Origin: Austropuccinia psidii | Taxonomy: Eukaryota; Basidiomycota; Pucciniomycetes; Pucciniales; Sphaerophragmiaceae | Length of the DNA: 64,000 nt | Direction of reading: 5' to 3' | Assembly: GCA_023105745.1 (NCBI GenBank) | Contig: JALGQZ010000006.1 | Span: 35,729,686-35,793,685, forward strand | Shown here: positions 48,226-61,018 of the stretch, piece after piece | Numbering within the stretch: position 1 is the stretch's first letter | Layout of the letters: the number at the start of each line of letters is the position of its first letter | Notes under the pieces: generated by a model | The model's input: the letters and a program-made list of their open reading frames with translations, nothing else | What the model was told of the DNA's origin: nothing | Database searches by the model: none | Program-made: the position numbers and the translations under genes

Positions 48226-50237
48226 TTAAGGGCCATCAGGAGGTAGGAAGATTTTTACGTGGGGTTGTCGTTTAAGATGCCCTTTCAGCCACGGGAGGTT
48301 CAAATAGAACGAAAACTGAAGCCATGGCTTATTTGCAAGGGCTACCGTCGCTTTTTGTTCGTCAGTTAGCTCCACCCCCCAAGGAAGAAAGGTTTTCAAT
48401 AACTTGAAAGTATTATGACATCGGAAAACATGATTAGTTCCCAGCTTATGCGCCGAGGCCACCATGTAACAAAGATAACCCTCATCATCTTCAAAAATTC
48501 CCTTCCACTTCACTGGATTGATTGTTTGGTAATAAGATTTTATGAAACCTAATGATATTTCTGTTCTCATTATCTCATTTTCGGCAACGCAAGTTGTTCG
48601 ATAACGGCCCTGAAATTCAAGTGAAAGTGAATTTCCGTTTGCTTCTCGAGTTCTGCCAAGAAGCTTTTTAATTAGGTTTAACATTTGACTTTCTTCGTAA
48701 GTCTCTGCATCTAGAGTTAGCAGCGCACGCTTGACCTGATTAAAGGAGAATAGATGATTGAATGCACTCTCGAGAGCGCGTTCCTCATCTTGAAATAGGG
48801 CGAAATTCTCCAGAGGCTTTAAAACCTTCAATGTCCACGAGTTCAATACTAGCATATGATCTCGCAGGTCTTTGATTGTTGCTATGGTTATCGGATCTAT
48901 AGACCCAATTCCTCCGTAATTTTGTAACGAGGATTGAATCACACAATTCAAGGGGTGACCGACTTTTGCTTGTCTGTTTTCTCGAACTCTCTTTCCCCCA
49001 GGTAATGTGGCGATGAAAGCATAAAGCAAATCTTTATGAGACGTTTGGATGTTTCCCCTTTGCCCAAGGGAAAGGCCATTCAAATTCAGAAAGTGAGCAA
49101 CCACGAGGTCCTCTTGATAATGCTTCAGCCTTTGGTCAATTTTGCTTTCTAGACCCATTTTATATTTTGAAATCCAATCATCTTTCCCTCCTACTGATCC
49201 TGTAGAGGACTTGTGAATTTCAACGACTGATACGGACTTTTCGTTGGTCTTATTACGAGTTATCGGCTGCTTTTCTTCCGGTGCTCTTACCTCACTGCGC
49301 TTGCCTTGGTTTAATGAAAGTAGAATCTCAGCAATAGCATTTTCCTCAGAGCTTAGCCCATGAATCCCACTTGGACCTATAGAATTTAAACGTTGGGGAG
49401 AAAAAAATCGTTGCGTTCAGATAAATCAATGTGTGTTTACATATTTATTGGAGGGAGCTAAATCTGGGTGATTCAGAATACCGTGTCAATTGGCTAAAAA
49501 AAAGTTCTTACTTTGAGTTAATTTGGAGCGTTCAGAAGATTTCAACCTGTCTGTCACAGAACCGGTGTGTCTAAACAGCTCTTGAGAAATATGAAACGCT
49601 TTCCACTGTTCTGGTGGGCCAGAGTAACCCATAAAATCAGGAGTAAGAGAGAACTGGTGGAAGTCATCGCCTGGGAACAGTGGCTCTGGGCAGAAATGAG
49701 TAGTAATGTATTGAACAAGACTCATTCAGAGGTACTTGTATTATTTTGTAAAATCAATCTCGATTTGATGGGTACAAACTTGGATTGGGTACCTCCCTGC
49801 GGAGTTCACTGGCACCGTCCACCCGTGATTTTTTCGGGAATCCATGCATTTGGCTGTCGAATAAAACAGGCGTAGCTGATGCTAACTGAGGACGCTTTTT
49901 GCCTTTTGGTGGAACTATAGAGCCTAGTCTTCCCTGTCATCAACCGCTCATTGAGCGTGGTCCAAACCGGTGGGTGAACTGATGAAATTCAACATAGAAA
50001 AAAACAAATTTGATACTTAGAGCTTACAACACAGATATTCCCACAAAACTGACTTCCACCGGGTGGTAAATGGCCTTTCATGCCATTGAGTGAACGTGGG
50101 GTCCCATCGCGAACCGCTACTTCATACCAACTGCTAAGTTCCTGTAAATTGTTTGGAACCATGCAAAGATGAAAGCCCAATAGTAGTAATAATGCCAATA
50201 GGCAGCCACTGTGCTTAATTATTTCAAGTTTTTTCAT
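48226..50237 (-). CDS. Host gene: predicted secreted protein of 570 aa, four exons, family not recognised
   Basis: Exons are 50028-50237, 49791-49933, 49512-49720 and 48226-49376, with GT-AG introns of 94, 70 and 135 bp. The exon lengths (210, 143, 209, 1151) total 1713, exactly 571 codons with the stop, and every junction is in phase. The protein opens MKKLEIIKHSGCLLALLLLL, a basic start plus hydrophobic core typical of a signal peptide. A KKR at 82-84 could be a Kex2 site. Residues 189-570 form a long soluble-looking domain with motifs such as PWGVELTDEQKA and NLPWLKGHLK near the end. I do not recognise the family and claim no function. The frame is also open upstream to an ATG at 50528; I prefer 50237 because it puts the hydrophobic segment at the N-terminus. 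The intron 2 acceptor is the weakest part. It is the only host gene I can support here. Confidence 0.75.
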
Positions 50238-51203
50238 TTTGAACGGGGTAATACAATTGAAAAAGAAAATAATTGAAAAATAATAGCCTGTTCTCTGTAA
50301 GAAGCAGGGGCCAGTTTTTCTCCTACCTCTGACCCGCTCACACGTAGAACCCAGTTTTCGTGATGCGTATATATAAAACATGCATTTTAAGCCCAAGGTT
50401 TCGAGATTGCTTGAGTAGAAAGTCAATCTCGGTATACTGACTTCACGCGAAAAATACAGGTTTCGCGGTCTTGCATCATTGTGGACAGATACTGGAACAG
50501 AGTCCTCCATATCTAGTAACGATGGCAATACAGGACTTCAAACTCGACAATGCAAGTGTCTGGATCTTGTGTTTTATTGCATCGTATTAGGGCCGCGTTG
50601 AATGCTTGCACATTCAGCCCGGACATAAACGCTTAACTAACGTTTAAAAACTTAAAAATGCGTTTTCATGAACAAGTATAAAGACAGATGCAGAGAGAAA
50701 AAAGTACCTAAAAGGTGAAAAGAAGGTTTGAAAGATGTCAAAGTATAGCAGCGCAATAACAGCATGACAAAACTAGAAAGTGATTGTTGAAATATCACTG
50801 AACAAGCTGTAAGTAGTGGGACATGAGCAAAGAACATCAAAGATTAATGTACAAAAATAAAAATGGAGAAATAGGAGTGATATTGAAAGTAGAAGGAGAT
50901 ATTTCCTAATCATTATCAGTTTAACTGTAACCTGTGAGACTATAGGCGAACATAAGTTGCCCTGAAATCCCAGCCTCAAGCCTCTGATGATTTATTGTTC
51001 ACATAGGAGGACTGATTGTAGAAATATCAACCCAAAAGGGTTTAGGTGAGCACAATTTCAAACCCAGTGCAAAAACAAAAACGACTTAATACTTACTGAG
51101 TCAGGATTACTCAGATCAGTAAAGACACGGACACTGTCCAGAACGAATTTCTTGGCTAAAGGCCACGGCATAGCAATAGTGAGAGCGGGCTTAAAAAGGG
51201 GCT
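50238..51203 (-). promoter_or_regulatory. Upstream region of the secreted-protein gene
   Basis: It holds the probable promoter and 5' leader. A TATA-like run (TTTATATATAC on the minus strand, about 50366-50377) lies some 130 bp before the chosen ATG. No other gene is seen. The region ends at the AACTC target site of element F, so F sits about 970 bp upstream of the start codon. Confidence 0.4.
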
Positions 51204-51208
51204 AACTC

Positions 51209-52247
51209 TGATAAAATATGAGTTAAAAAAGGTTTTAAAAGAAAGTATTTCAGTTCTAAGAGTACAAGGAAATGTTAAAACAAAAAGTATTTTTGATAGA
51301 AGGTGATTGCTATCCAGTAGCTTCCCTTATCCTGTGCCTCTTCTTTCTCGCAAGAGGCACTCTATTTATAGAGAGAGCACCTCCTTTCTGAGTAAGATCA
51401 CTATGTGCTTCTGTTGTCATTGATCGATGACAGCAGCTATTAGCCTGGGGCCTCTAGCGTGGCTTCCAGTCTAATTATTAGCAATTGTAATAAACTAAAA
51501 TGGCAGTGGAATACAATTAGGTTGAATTAATAGAGACGTCACTATTCAAAAAGGTATTTAATTGGTGGAATGAGCTTCACAAGTATGAAAAACACTGACA
51601 GCAATTTTTTTACTTATATCCGAGAGATCGAATTACAACAAATTGTTATGAATATATTTTTCAAAAATATATTTGTGTGAGCTCTGAGGAATCATTCTCA
51701 AGAAGAAGGTTCCTCTTTAAATTTTGTAGGTACAAAATCAAAATAAAACACAAATAGACTAATACATTTTTATAGAATAAAGGGTATTGTTATAGTAACA
51801 AGATATGTAACAAACAATAAATGGTTGCTGTAGTACCAAAGTCACTATATCAAAAAAAGTAAAATGATGTTATAGAAACAAGATTGCTATAGCTACAAGT
51901 CTTGAAAATTTGACTTGGTAACAAGATGACTATAGCAAAAAATCTTAAATTAGTGACTTGTCAACAAAAATAGAATAAAACAAGATTAATAGTGAATTTA
52001 CACAGATAAATTAAAATAATTGAAAGAAAATTGAAGAAAAGTTATTGGAGCTTGTGTAGCATGTAATTCTTTTCATGCTTGCAGGCTCACAACAGTGGTC
52101 TGTAGTTTGCTCTATGTCAGTGACTTAGGTCTGCAGGCATGGATCAGAGTCAGTTTCTGATATATGCCTTTCTGCCTATGGAAGTTTTAAATGTTTTTGG
52201 GCTGGGATGGAACTAACCTTAGCTCTTCACGGCTTTGTTTTTCAACA
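51209..52247 (-). repeat. 3' LTR of element F, 1039 bp
   Basis: It matches the 5' LTR (56296-56655) at both ends but holds about 660 extra bases (51439 to about 52098), with repeated CTATAG and AACAAG motifs. Either this copy gained an insert or the other lost a segment; I found no target duplication around the extra part. Confidence 0.8.
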
Positions 52248-55200
52248 CCCCCCTCAGTCCTAGTCTCAAAACTCTTAGGGACAGTAGAGCCCTTTGCAAG
52301 GTGGACTTTGACACTGCTTTAGTTAAGAAGTCTGCTAGAATGTCTGATTATGGCGCATAGTAAAGCTTGATTAGTTGGTTTTGTATTGCCTCCTTTACAA
52401 AGTGGAGTTGGATTTCCACATGTTTAATCCTTTTTGTGTTGATGTTTCAATTACTATTGGCCCTTTTGATGCAACTTTAATTATCCTCCCACACAGTGAT
52501 TGCACTGTTAAAGTGAAAGATGTCGGCTTCTTGGCACCATTGTTGAAACCATAATAGTTCTGAATTTAAATCACAGAGCAATTTGTATTCCGACTTGACA
52601 ATGGAAATTGACACCAATGGCTGTTTTTTGGTATTCCAGAAAACTATGCAGTGATGTAGCTTTGCTACATATCCAGAAGTGGAATGTAGTGTAAACTGGC
52701 AATTTTCCCAGTCTGTGTTGGTGAACACAATCAAACCTGGGTCGCACCATTGATTGTAATGTAGCCCTAGTTCTTGGGTTCCATGTAAGTATTTTAGGAC
52801 GTGGAGAAAAGCCTTCCAGTGTCGTGTACCGGGCTTTTCTAGTTATTGTGACAGACTGCTCACTGCATGAGACAAGTCTGGACAAGTTGCAGTGCTTAGG
52901 TAGTTGATACTACCAACTGCACCTCCGAAGTTAATTTCTATTTCTTCAAATGCTTTCCTGTTGTCGTCATTTGCTGGCGAAAGGTATTCTTAGGAAAAAG
53001 TGAGGTGCTGATGGTTTTACAGTTTTGCAAACTATAGAAGTCCAGTAGAGAATTGACAAATTGTCGTTGATCAAGCGTGATGAAATCCTCCAGATGCTAG
53101 ATTTTTACTCCTAACAGTGGATCAGCTGGTCCAATTTCTTTGATATTTAATTCCTTGTTGATTTGTTCTTTGAAGGGCTGGATATTTTTTGCAAATATTC
53201 CCATATCATCAACATGGACATAGATCCATAGGGAATTAGGCTCTTTTTGATGGAATACACAGGGATGCAGTTTGCATGCGTTGAAGCCAACACTTTTCAG
53301 CCAGTCTTTGAGACAATTGTAACAAGGCAAAGGGGCTTTCTTGAGGTCATATATGGCCTTTTTTAATCTCAGGCAATATTTTAAGCAATCAATTTCCAGT
53401 CCCTGAGGAATGGATAAGTAAACTGTTTCTGTTAGAGGGGCATTTAAGAATGTACTCTTCACGTCTATCTGATGGAAGTCCAAGCCATCAGCACAGGGTT
53501 GCGTGATCAATGCTCTCAGGAAATTCAATTGTCCCATTGGAGTGTATGTCTTTTCAAAGTCCACTCCTTGTGTTTGGGTGAATCCTTGCACGCAAAGACG
53601 TGCTTTGTTCTCTACAGCCTGGTGGAAAGTGTTTTTCTTTGCCTTGAATGCGCAGGTTTTTCCAAATAGCTTATAGTCCCTTCTAAGATCAATGATGTGC
53701 CATACTTTTAGCTCATTCATAGCTAAAAGTTCCTTTTCTATTGAATTTGTCCACTTGCTCTTGTTTTCACATTGAAGGGCAAGTCAATATGTTCTTGGGG
53801 TTATGTTGGATTTTATAATAGAATTTCCTTCTCTTCTCAAGTAAGGGAGAAGGTGAACTGATTCCACATTAGAAGTGATCATAGTAGAATGGCATGGGCC
53901 AATGACTTTGATTTGAGGGGTCCTGTTGTTTAGGGGATGGTTGCACATTATTACTTGGGTTGTTGTTGAAAGTAGAAAGAGTAGGACTGTTGAGGGAAGA
54001 AATAGATTAAGCATAAGTTTCTGTAGTATAAAACCCAAGGTAATCAGAGTATTGATCATTAATTTTTTCAGAATCGGCTGGAGGTGAGGTTTTGATAGGT
54101 TCTGTGAGCAGGTTGTAATTTTTATTAGTGTGTTCATCTTTGATATTCCAGAGTGGTGATCTTTTTCCTTTTGCTATGACTGGAAATTTTTCTTGAATGA
54201 AGGTAGCACTTCTAGTAACAACAACTTTTAAGTCAGAAAGTTTTAAGATTTGATAAGCTGTATTACCATTCTCAAAACCAAGAATAACATGTTTCTCGCC
54301 AGGTGCATCCAGCTTCCAGTCCTGTTGTCTTTTGAGAGTATGGATGACAGCCTGACATCCAAAGGTTTAAACTTTGGTCAGCTTGGAGGAGTTATTAGTC
54401 CAAAGAAAATGAAGTGATTTGTTTCCTCTAGATGGGGTGGGGGAAAGATTGGAGAGGAAGATAGCAGTGTTCACGGCTTCTGCCTGATATTGATTGGACA
54501 AGTTGGAGTGGTTCATCAAGCAACAAGCCTTTTCCAGGACCTTTCAGTTTGCTCTTTTGGCATATCCATTGTGTTCTGGTGTCTCTGGAGGTGAGAAAAT
54601 GTGCACAAATCAACACTCATTGGAGAGATTTTCAAATTTCTGGTTCAGGAACTCACCTCCTCTGTCAGTGACTAATTCTTTTATTTTTCTATTGTAACAA
54701 TTCTCCCTGTAGTTTTCAGAAATAACAAACTGGTCAAAGCTGTTGGATTTTCTTTCAAGGAACCTGACGGTTTTGTATGAGGTAGGTTGGTCCCAAATAG
54801 TGAGTAGAAATGAAGAGCTGGAGATGGATTCTGGAGTGATAGGTCCTGCCACATCAATGTGGATAGTGTGCAATGGGTATCTAAATGGTTCAAACCGATC
54901 AAGAAAAGGAAGTTGGTGAGACTTTTCAGTCTTGCAGATTAATAAATAGTGCTCTTGGTCAGGTAGACCAAGATTTCTCAACACAGCATGTACAGGGTGT
55001 CCTAGATGGCAGTGCCAAAGTTTTCCATTGACAAAAGTGAGAAGTTTTTAGGGAAGATTGTTTGGGAAGGCTCTAGGTCATGTACATTAACCTGTTGAAA
55101 ATTTCCCCTTCAAGAAGCACTTCTCCTTTTTAACTGAGGAAAAGGAGTTAGCTTATCCTTGAACAGTTCTAGAATACTAATTAGATTACATTTCACCTTG

Positions 55201-56241
55201 GGTACATGGAGACAGGTTTTAAGATTGAGTATTTGACCATTGCACTTGAGCTCTGTGTTACCTATTCTAGGAGCTAGGAGATCATTCTGTGGATCTCCTG
55301 TGGCACTTGATTTCTTTAAAGGAGTTAGGAAAGAATTTAGGGGAATTGAAAATGTGGTGGGTAGCACCACAGTTGACTAAAACCTGATTGCGCATAGGAA
55401 CATTTGTGCCTCCTATTGTTATAAGGGCCTGAGATATGGAAAGGTGAGCCTTTGGATTTTTTCCGTGTCTTTTCTTGTTGCAACAGTCTAAAATTGGGGT
55501 TTTCTACCCAGAACTCCTCCTTTTTATGTGTAGTGCATCATTTGTTGTGTTTTCCTTGGCGACAGTAGAAGATAATCTTATGTGGTTCATTATATTCAGT
55601 TATGAGAGCAGAGGAGTTTGTCTCCTTTTTATTTTGAGTATAGTTGTTATGACTGCTATGGCTGGCAAAATCCTGCATTGGGATAGTATTTCCAAGGGGT
55701 TTTCAATTATATCTTCATTGAAGATGAGAGTTTTGAAAAATTGGCTCTAGTGAGGATCCCCTCCTAGTTTACCAAGCAATGGGTAGGAGAGGAGCTCATT
55801 TGGAACCACAATTCTCACAGCGTCCAACTCCATAATGGGTTTTCAAAAGTTGTCTATATTTTTTTTCAAGTTTTGGTCAAAGAAGCAATGCTGCCAGTCC
55901 ATCCACACTCTTCCTCTGTTGACGGCTCTTTTAGAAGCATAGTGTTTGTAAATTTTTGACCAGAGTAGGTAAGATTTTTCAATGGTTTCAGAGTTGATTC
56001 TTTCTCTGAACACCCTTGCTGTTATTCTGGTGGTGATTACATTTATGGCTCCAAAGCTAGCCTTTGACCATCAATTTGATTTCTTGGTGGAGGCGTCATT
56101 GATGCGATATTTTTCACATACATCGATTAAATATCTGGATTTTAAGGAAATTTTTATGCTCATTTGCCAGTCGCCATAGTTGTTTCCATCGAGTATTGGT
56201 ATGCTGGAGATGTCCTTGATGTTAAGTGTCTTTTCACTCAT
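52248..56241 (-). pseudogene. Gag-Pol of element F, broken
   Basis: The gag start ATG is at 56239-56241 and reads MSEKTLNIKDISSIPILDG, then YASKRAVNRGRVWMDW, like copia-1; a stop interrupts it. The protease motif reads VNCGATHH, so the catalytic aspartate is lost (codon 55373-55375). Integrase is at about 54428-54984 (HIDVAGPI, VTDRGGEFLN). RT is at 53097-53720 with YVHVDD (aspartate codons 53205-53210) and keeps the LLGVKI segment that copia-1 lacks. RNase H is at 52477-52734 (TKKQPLVSISIVKSEY). Several frameshifts and stops separate these pieces. Confidence 0.9.
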
Positions 56242-56274
56242 TTTTTAAACAAGCTATCTATTTAGTAGTAATTA

Positions 56275-56295
56275 AGAGACTTGAGACTGTAAATC
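56275..56295 (-). promoter_or_regulatory. Primer binding site of element F, tRNA-Tyr anticodon arm match
   Basis: Directly next to the 5' LTR, the minus strand reads GATTTACAGTCTCAAGTCTC. Its first 13 bases equal those of copia-1 and match the anticodon loop and 5' stem of tRNA-Tyr; the part beyond differs from copia-1. Confidence 0.7.
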
Positions 56296-56655
56296 TGATA
56301 GAATGTGAATTTAAAAAGGTTTTAAATAGTTCAAGAAAATCTTAAAACAAAAAGTATTTTTGATATAAGGTGATTTCTATCCAATAGCTTCCCTTATCCT
56401 GTGCCTCTTCTTTCTACCAGGAGGCACTCTATTCATAGAGAGAGCACATCCTTTCTGAGTAAGATCACTACATGCTTGTGTTGTCATTGATCGATGACAG
56501 CAGCTGTCTGTAGTTTCCTCTATGTTGGTGACTTAGGTCTGTAGGCCTGGATCAGAGTTAGTTTCTAATCTATTCCTTGCTTCCTCTGGCAGTTTGAAGT
56601 GTTTTTGAGCTAGGATGGAACTAACCTCGGCTCTTCATGGGCTTTTCTTTCAACA
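56296..56655 (-). repeat. 5' LTR of element F, 360 bp
   Basis: It is homologous to both ends of 51209-52247 (landmarks TCCCTTATCCTGTGCCTCTT and CATTGATCGATGACAGCAGC). The target duplication AACTC follows at 56656. Confidence 0.88.
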
Positions 56656-56660
56656 AACTC

Positions 56661-57763
56661 TACTCTACAATGATGGATCATCTCATCTCTCTTGACCACT
56701 TTCTTTTGTAAAAGTTCAATCCCTTTCTTTCATTTATCCTTAATGTTTGAAACTAGATACATTGCATTTTCTCATCCTCACATTAATACATTTATTTTAA
56801 AGTTGTAAAGTAATCAAAGGTAAGTGTCATGATCCTTACGTGCTAACAAGTGAGGAAAAAAAGCTGACCCAGAAACCATCTTAATAGACCACTTCTGCTA
56901 TTTCCATACTGTTTTACTTACATAGTTGTGGTAGCACCGCATTCCACCATTTAAAAAAGCTTTAATTTTGCTTCTATAAAACATAACTTGCATGTAAATA
57001 TATTTCACCTTCTAAGTTAATAAATATTTAAGCTTATATCAAGAGCAATTTTTGGGCTATATATTTCAATTAGTAGGATAACTTTCTGGAACAACCATCA
57101 CTGTGTACCCACGCCAATCCTCACCACACCTCATCGCTCCTTTGCCGTCTACTTATCCAATTGCGACCACACCGTATCACTGCTTATTATTACATAAATA
57201 TCCCTCGTGCATATTTGAATGACTTTCCTGACTGTAATGGCTGGAACTTCCGGTCTGGATTTCATTTCAAAGCCCAGGTGGAAAAACTTACTCAAAACTT
57301 AAGGCCTCCACACAAACATGATTCAACTTAATGCACTGTTGTTCAATGTAAACTGCAAACTTTTAGAGGAAAATTACTCAAAAAACACAACATAATCATC
57401 CGTATTATTTGGATTTATGTGTATTCTTACTTTTCTTCTTAATATCAATACTTTTTCTCTAATATTATTCTCACTTATGACCATAAACTAACATGATAGG
57501 TCATAAATTTGGATTTCACGTTATTCTTATTATATCATTGCTCAAATACAATCTCTAAGACCTGTATTTGAGTTTTATATGTGCAACTCCTCGATAAAAG
57601 TAATGGGTACAAAATAAATTCCATCCAGTTAAAAACTACATTATTTCCAATCTGAATAATCAACCTATCTTTTTGAGGAAACCATGATGAACTGTTGAAA
57701 GACAAAATTGGAGTTTCAGCTTACAACTGTCATCACGTCTTGTGCAGAACCCTTCATGTTCAG
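56661..57763. other. Host stretch without a supported gene
   Basis: This is the right continuation of the host DNA interrupted by F, up to the LTR of element D. I see no coding signal and no repeat shared with the rest of the window. Confidence 0.5.
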
Positions 57764-59668
57764 TGTGAGCCTTGAGGTATATTTCATATACCCAAATAGG
57801 CCACAATCATCCTCAAAATAAATTTTGAATTATTCATAACTCATAAGTCATGCATATATCCAAAATTCATCATTTTTGATTTCAGAAAAGACGAATAACT
57901 TTTTATTGAGTAAGTAAATCCATGGATTTAAGGCCAGATTTGGATTCTACACAAAAATTCACCTAGGGTAGCTCCATAGAGTGAATAAGCTCAAATTAAC
58001 TCTTTGAGGTGGTAATATGGAAAATACTTCAATACCTCATAAAAGATCTGTGAAAATTTTTGTTTTTCTTGATTTCACGCCAAAATAATGGGAATGTGAG
58101 AAATCCCATGTTACATATACACTAAGAATAGTGTTATGCATGTTTTGAGCAATTAATATAATGGTATTCTTACATAGACTTTTGGTACACCCATAGTGGA
58201 TATCTCACTTGAAGCTTAAATTACTATTTTGACGTAAAAAATAAGCAAGGGGGACAAAAGACATCAAAGAGAGCCAGGGTACCCAACTTCTGAGGTCTCA
58301 GAGGCGTGGACAGCTCCAAAACTTGAATCCATGGCTGATCTTGGCCTAATTGGTAAACTAAAACCTTTTGGGAACTTGGTTACCATGTTACAACTACAGT
58401 AAAGTGTATGAAAATAGCAAATAACCTGCTATTTTGACGTGCCAAGGAGATAAAGAGGTACTTACACTCCTGTAGCCATGTGAATTCTTCATGAATTTCC
58501 ATGGATAAACCCCAAAAGAGTAATTAAAACCCTTTTTGGATTTGTATCAATTGATTTACCTCATAGCAACCAGTGAAACACTGATATTTGCAATTCTACG
58601 TAGAAATGAGGTAAAAACTTCAAAAATTCATTAAAAATACAATTCTTGATGAATCATTCTGAAACCTTCAGGACTAATGGAGAACTGTATTATCTATGGT
58701 ACAACCAAAAATAATTACAGTTTTACTAGTAAAATTAAAAGTTCTACTTACAGTCCATTTTTGACTATTCTACGTGAAACACTGAATCTTCATCACAGTA
58801 ATTACAACCTGTGATGAAATTGGAAATAACATTTATAACTTTGAGAAATCAATGATTATTTTGGAATAAAAGAAGATTTACAGATGTTACTCCTTTTATT
58901 CTTAACCATATTGGGGTTAGTAGTCATGTAAAAGCAGCAATTAAGTAATTGTGATAATCTTAGGTGACAACAGATGATGCAATCAATAATCCAAAAGGGT
59001 TTATTGTTTTATCACTCACTGGTTTTTCAGTTTGCTCCATGGCACGCCTCTGTGAGCTGTTGTTGACTTAAAAGAGGCCTCTTCTTGCTGTTTTTTCCAC
59101 ATCATCATCATCTTATTATCGTATAAATCATTATTACCAACAAGTAAGTATTAGTTACAACTATTCTTAAGTGTTTTAAATCTTTCAGAATCAATCAGAA
59201 AGATGTGAAATCATAGAATCCAACTATATATTCTTGTAATACTGTTATAAATGAATTTTGATCCTTAAATCCACAATTCCACGTCAAATCTCTCTATCTT
59301 ATTATTCAATAAGCTCTTTGGAATATTAGTGAGTGATTTATTTTTAATTCTTAAAGTTTTTCTCTAAAATTAGTTTTCTTCAAGAATTACCATTATAATT
59401 ATTCTTGCAAAAGATAATTATATATTAAAATAATTTTATTATTTTAATGAAAGAAGTTTTATTATTAAAATCTTCTTGTAATTGATTCTAGTAGACAATT
59501 ACTTGCTCACTGTTAAAATAAATAGTAGTGCTTAACACGTGAAAGAAAAAATTATTTAATTATTTAATTGTGGTTATAATAATATCTTATTATTATATTT
59601 CATAATAATAAACACAGTACTGTTGATTAATAGTGATATTATCATCAGTTTCATAGTCAAATATTACA
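57764..59668 (+). repeat. 5' LTR of element D, 1905 bp
   Basis: It runs from TGTGAGCCTTGAGGTATATTTC to TCAAATATTACA and aligns end to end with the LTRs of B (reverse strand) and A. TTTGGGGGCCTGGCCGTG follows. Confidence 0.93.
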
Positions 59669-60057
59669 TTTGGGGGCCTGGCCGTGTTTTTTGAACCTTA
59701 TACCCTTAATTGATATATGTTTTAAGTTCTAAAATATATTAATTTAATAATTTTTTTCTTTCATTTTAAAGTTGAAATATTTCTTATTTTTGCAATTGTT
59801 TTGGAAATATTTTTCATTGAGGAATTTGGTTTAATTTTATACTGTTTTTACAAGTGGCTTTTCACATCCAAAAACTTATAAAATTCTTCTTTGAGTTACT
59901 TTGAATTAATTTTCATTCAAAATCTTGAATTTTAAATTTTTTTCCTTAAAAAGAATAATCTTTTTAATATTAAAAAATATAAAACTTATAAAAAATCTTT
60001 AGAAATATTTTAAAAAGTATAAAAAATAATTTTTTCTCTTTTATAATTTTTTTCTAG

Positions 60058-61018
60058 TGTCTTTAATCAAATACTGTGCAGCTGGCAACAGACTCAGTAA
60101 AAGATATATCACTAGTCCAGAATCTGAAGACAGTATTGAGGTGCAAATTGCTAAAAGAGGCACCTTATTTAACTCAGAAAAGGCTAAATTACCACCAAAA
60201 GGTGTGTATTTCATCTTGTATTTTCACCTTTTATCTTTAAATTGACGTGAAAATGGTGAATACCAGAAATGGAAGCAACTATTCAGTCCAACCAGATGGA
60301 TGTGGACAAGGAAGAGGCAAGACCAAATCCAGAAGTGCCAAATCTTCCACAAGAAAGACACATTTGGAGGATGCCAGAGTTGCCCCCATTCCCCAAGGTC
60401 TGTACCAACAGATTTTGACTTGAATTCTGAGCCTGAACTAATTCATGAAAATATTTCCAGGGCTGAACCATTTTTCAAGTGGCAGCAATAGAAATATATC
60501 AATGCCAGTACAAAAATTGGTTCAGAGCAGCCAAAGAAGAAGAGTGGGAAATATGCCCAAGCCTTTGGCAGGGGCCATGAACTCCTACTTACACATCAAG
60601 AGCTTTCTGGGTCAGGAGAAGACCATAGAGCTCTTAGGAGGATGGAGCCCCCTGTCTTGCAAAGAAAAGGTCAAAAAGATAAAGAATTGGTTGAAGAGCC
60701 AAAGTCTTTTATCCATAGACCAGAAGAAGGAACTGGAAATGACTCCAGCTTTGGAGACAGAGGCCCCAGTGGCGTCTACCAGCTCCAGAAGTGTCCAAAG
60801 ACAAACCCAAAGGACCTCAGAAGAAGCAGAGAGGTCCCAAGAGCAATCAAAGCAAGGGCAAAGGCAAAGCAAATTGGCACAGACCTTACCCACAAGGGCA
60901 CAGGATCCCCAAATTGGAGCCTTCAGCAGTGGACAGTGTGTTCAACATGGCCAGAACTCTCATGGAATTCACAGCCAAGGAGCAGGAAAGGATGAACAGG
61001 ACCTTTCCATGCAAATAA
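60058..61018 (+). pseudogene. ORF1 of element D (predicted spliced, with frame errors)
   Basis: Exon I is 60058-60201, after TTTTTTTCTAG; it reads SLIKYCAAGNRLSKRY and ends at AAAG/GTGTGT. Intron 1 is 60202-60266 (65 bp) and contains the gag ATG at 60253. Exon II is 60267-60397 (MEATIQSNQMDVDKEE), in phase. Intron 2 is 60398-60479 (82 bp, GTCTGT to TTCAAG). Exon III starts at 60480 and ends RMNRTFPCK with a stop near 61016. One C fewer than in B (in a C-run near 60386), a lost G near 60574 and an 11-bp deletion near 60787 break the frame. The layout matches that in A and B. Confidence 0.5.

Larger units (their letters stand above)
51209..56655 (-). mobile_element. Ty1/copia element F, complete but decayed, 5447 bp
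   Basis: The target duplication AACTC stands at 51204-51208 and 56656-56660. The LTRs begin TGTTGAAA on the minus strand and end TCTATCA or TTTTATCA. Primer site and purine tract are present, and gag, protease, integrase, RT and RNase H follow in copia order. Gag, primer site and purine tract resemble copia-1, so the two belong to one clade. Confidence 0.93.

Noticed and set aside
50238..50528. Start of the host gene at the ATG at 50528
   Set aside because: The frame is open, but this start would bury the hydrophobic signal-like segment about 100 residues inside the protein, and a TATA-like run lies within it. I kept it only as an alternative.
60058..60245. The short frame beginning SLIKYCAAGNRL as a free-standing gene
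   Set aside because: It has no ATG (the first codon would be GTG), and it is bordered by a splice acceptor and donor. I treat it as exon I of ORF1.
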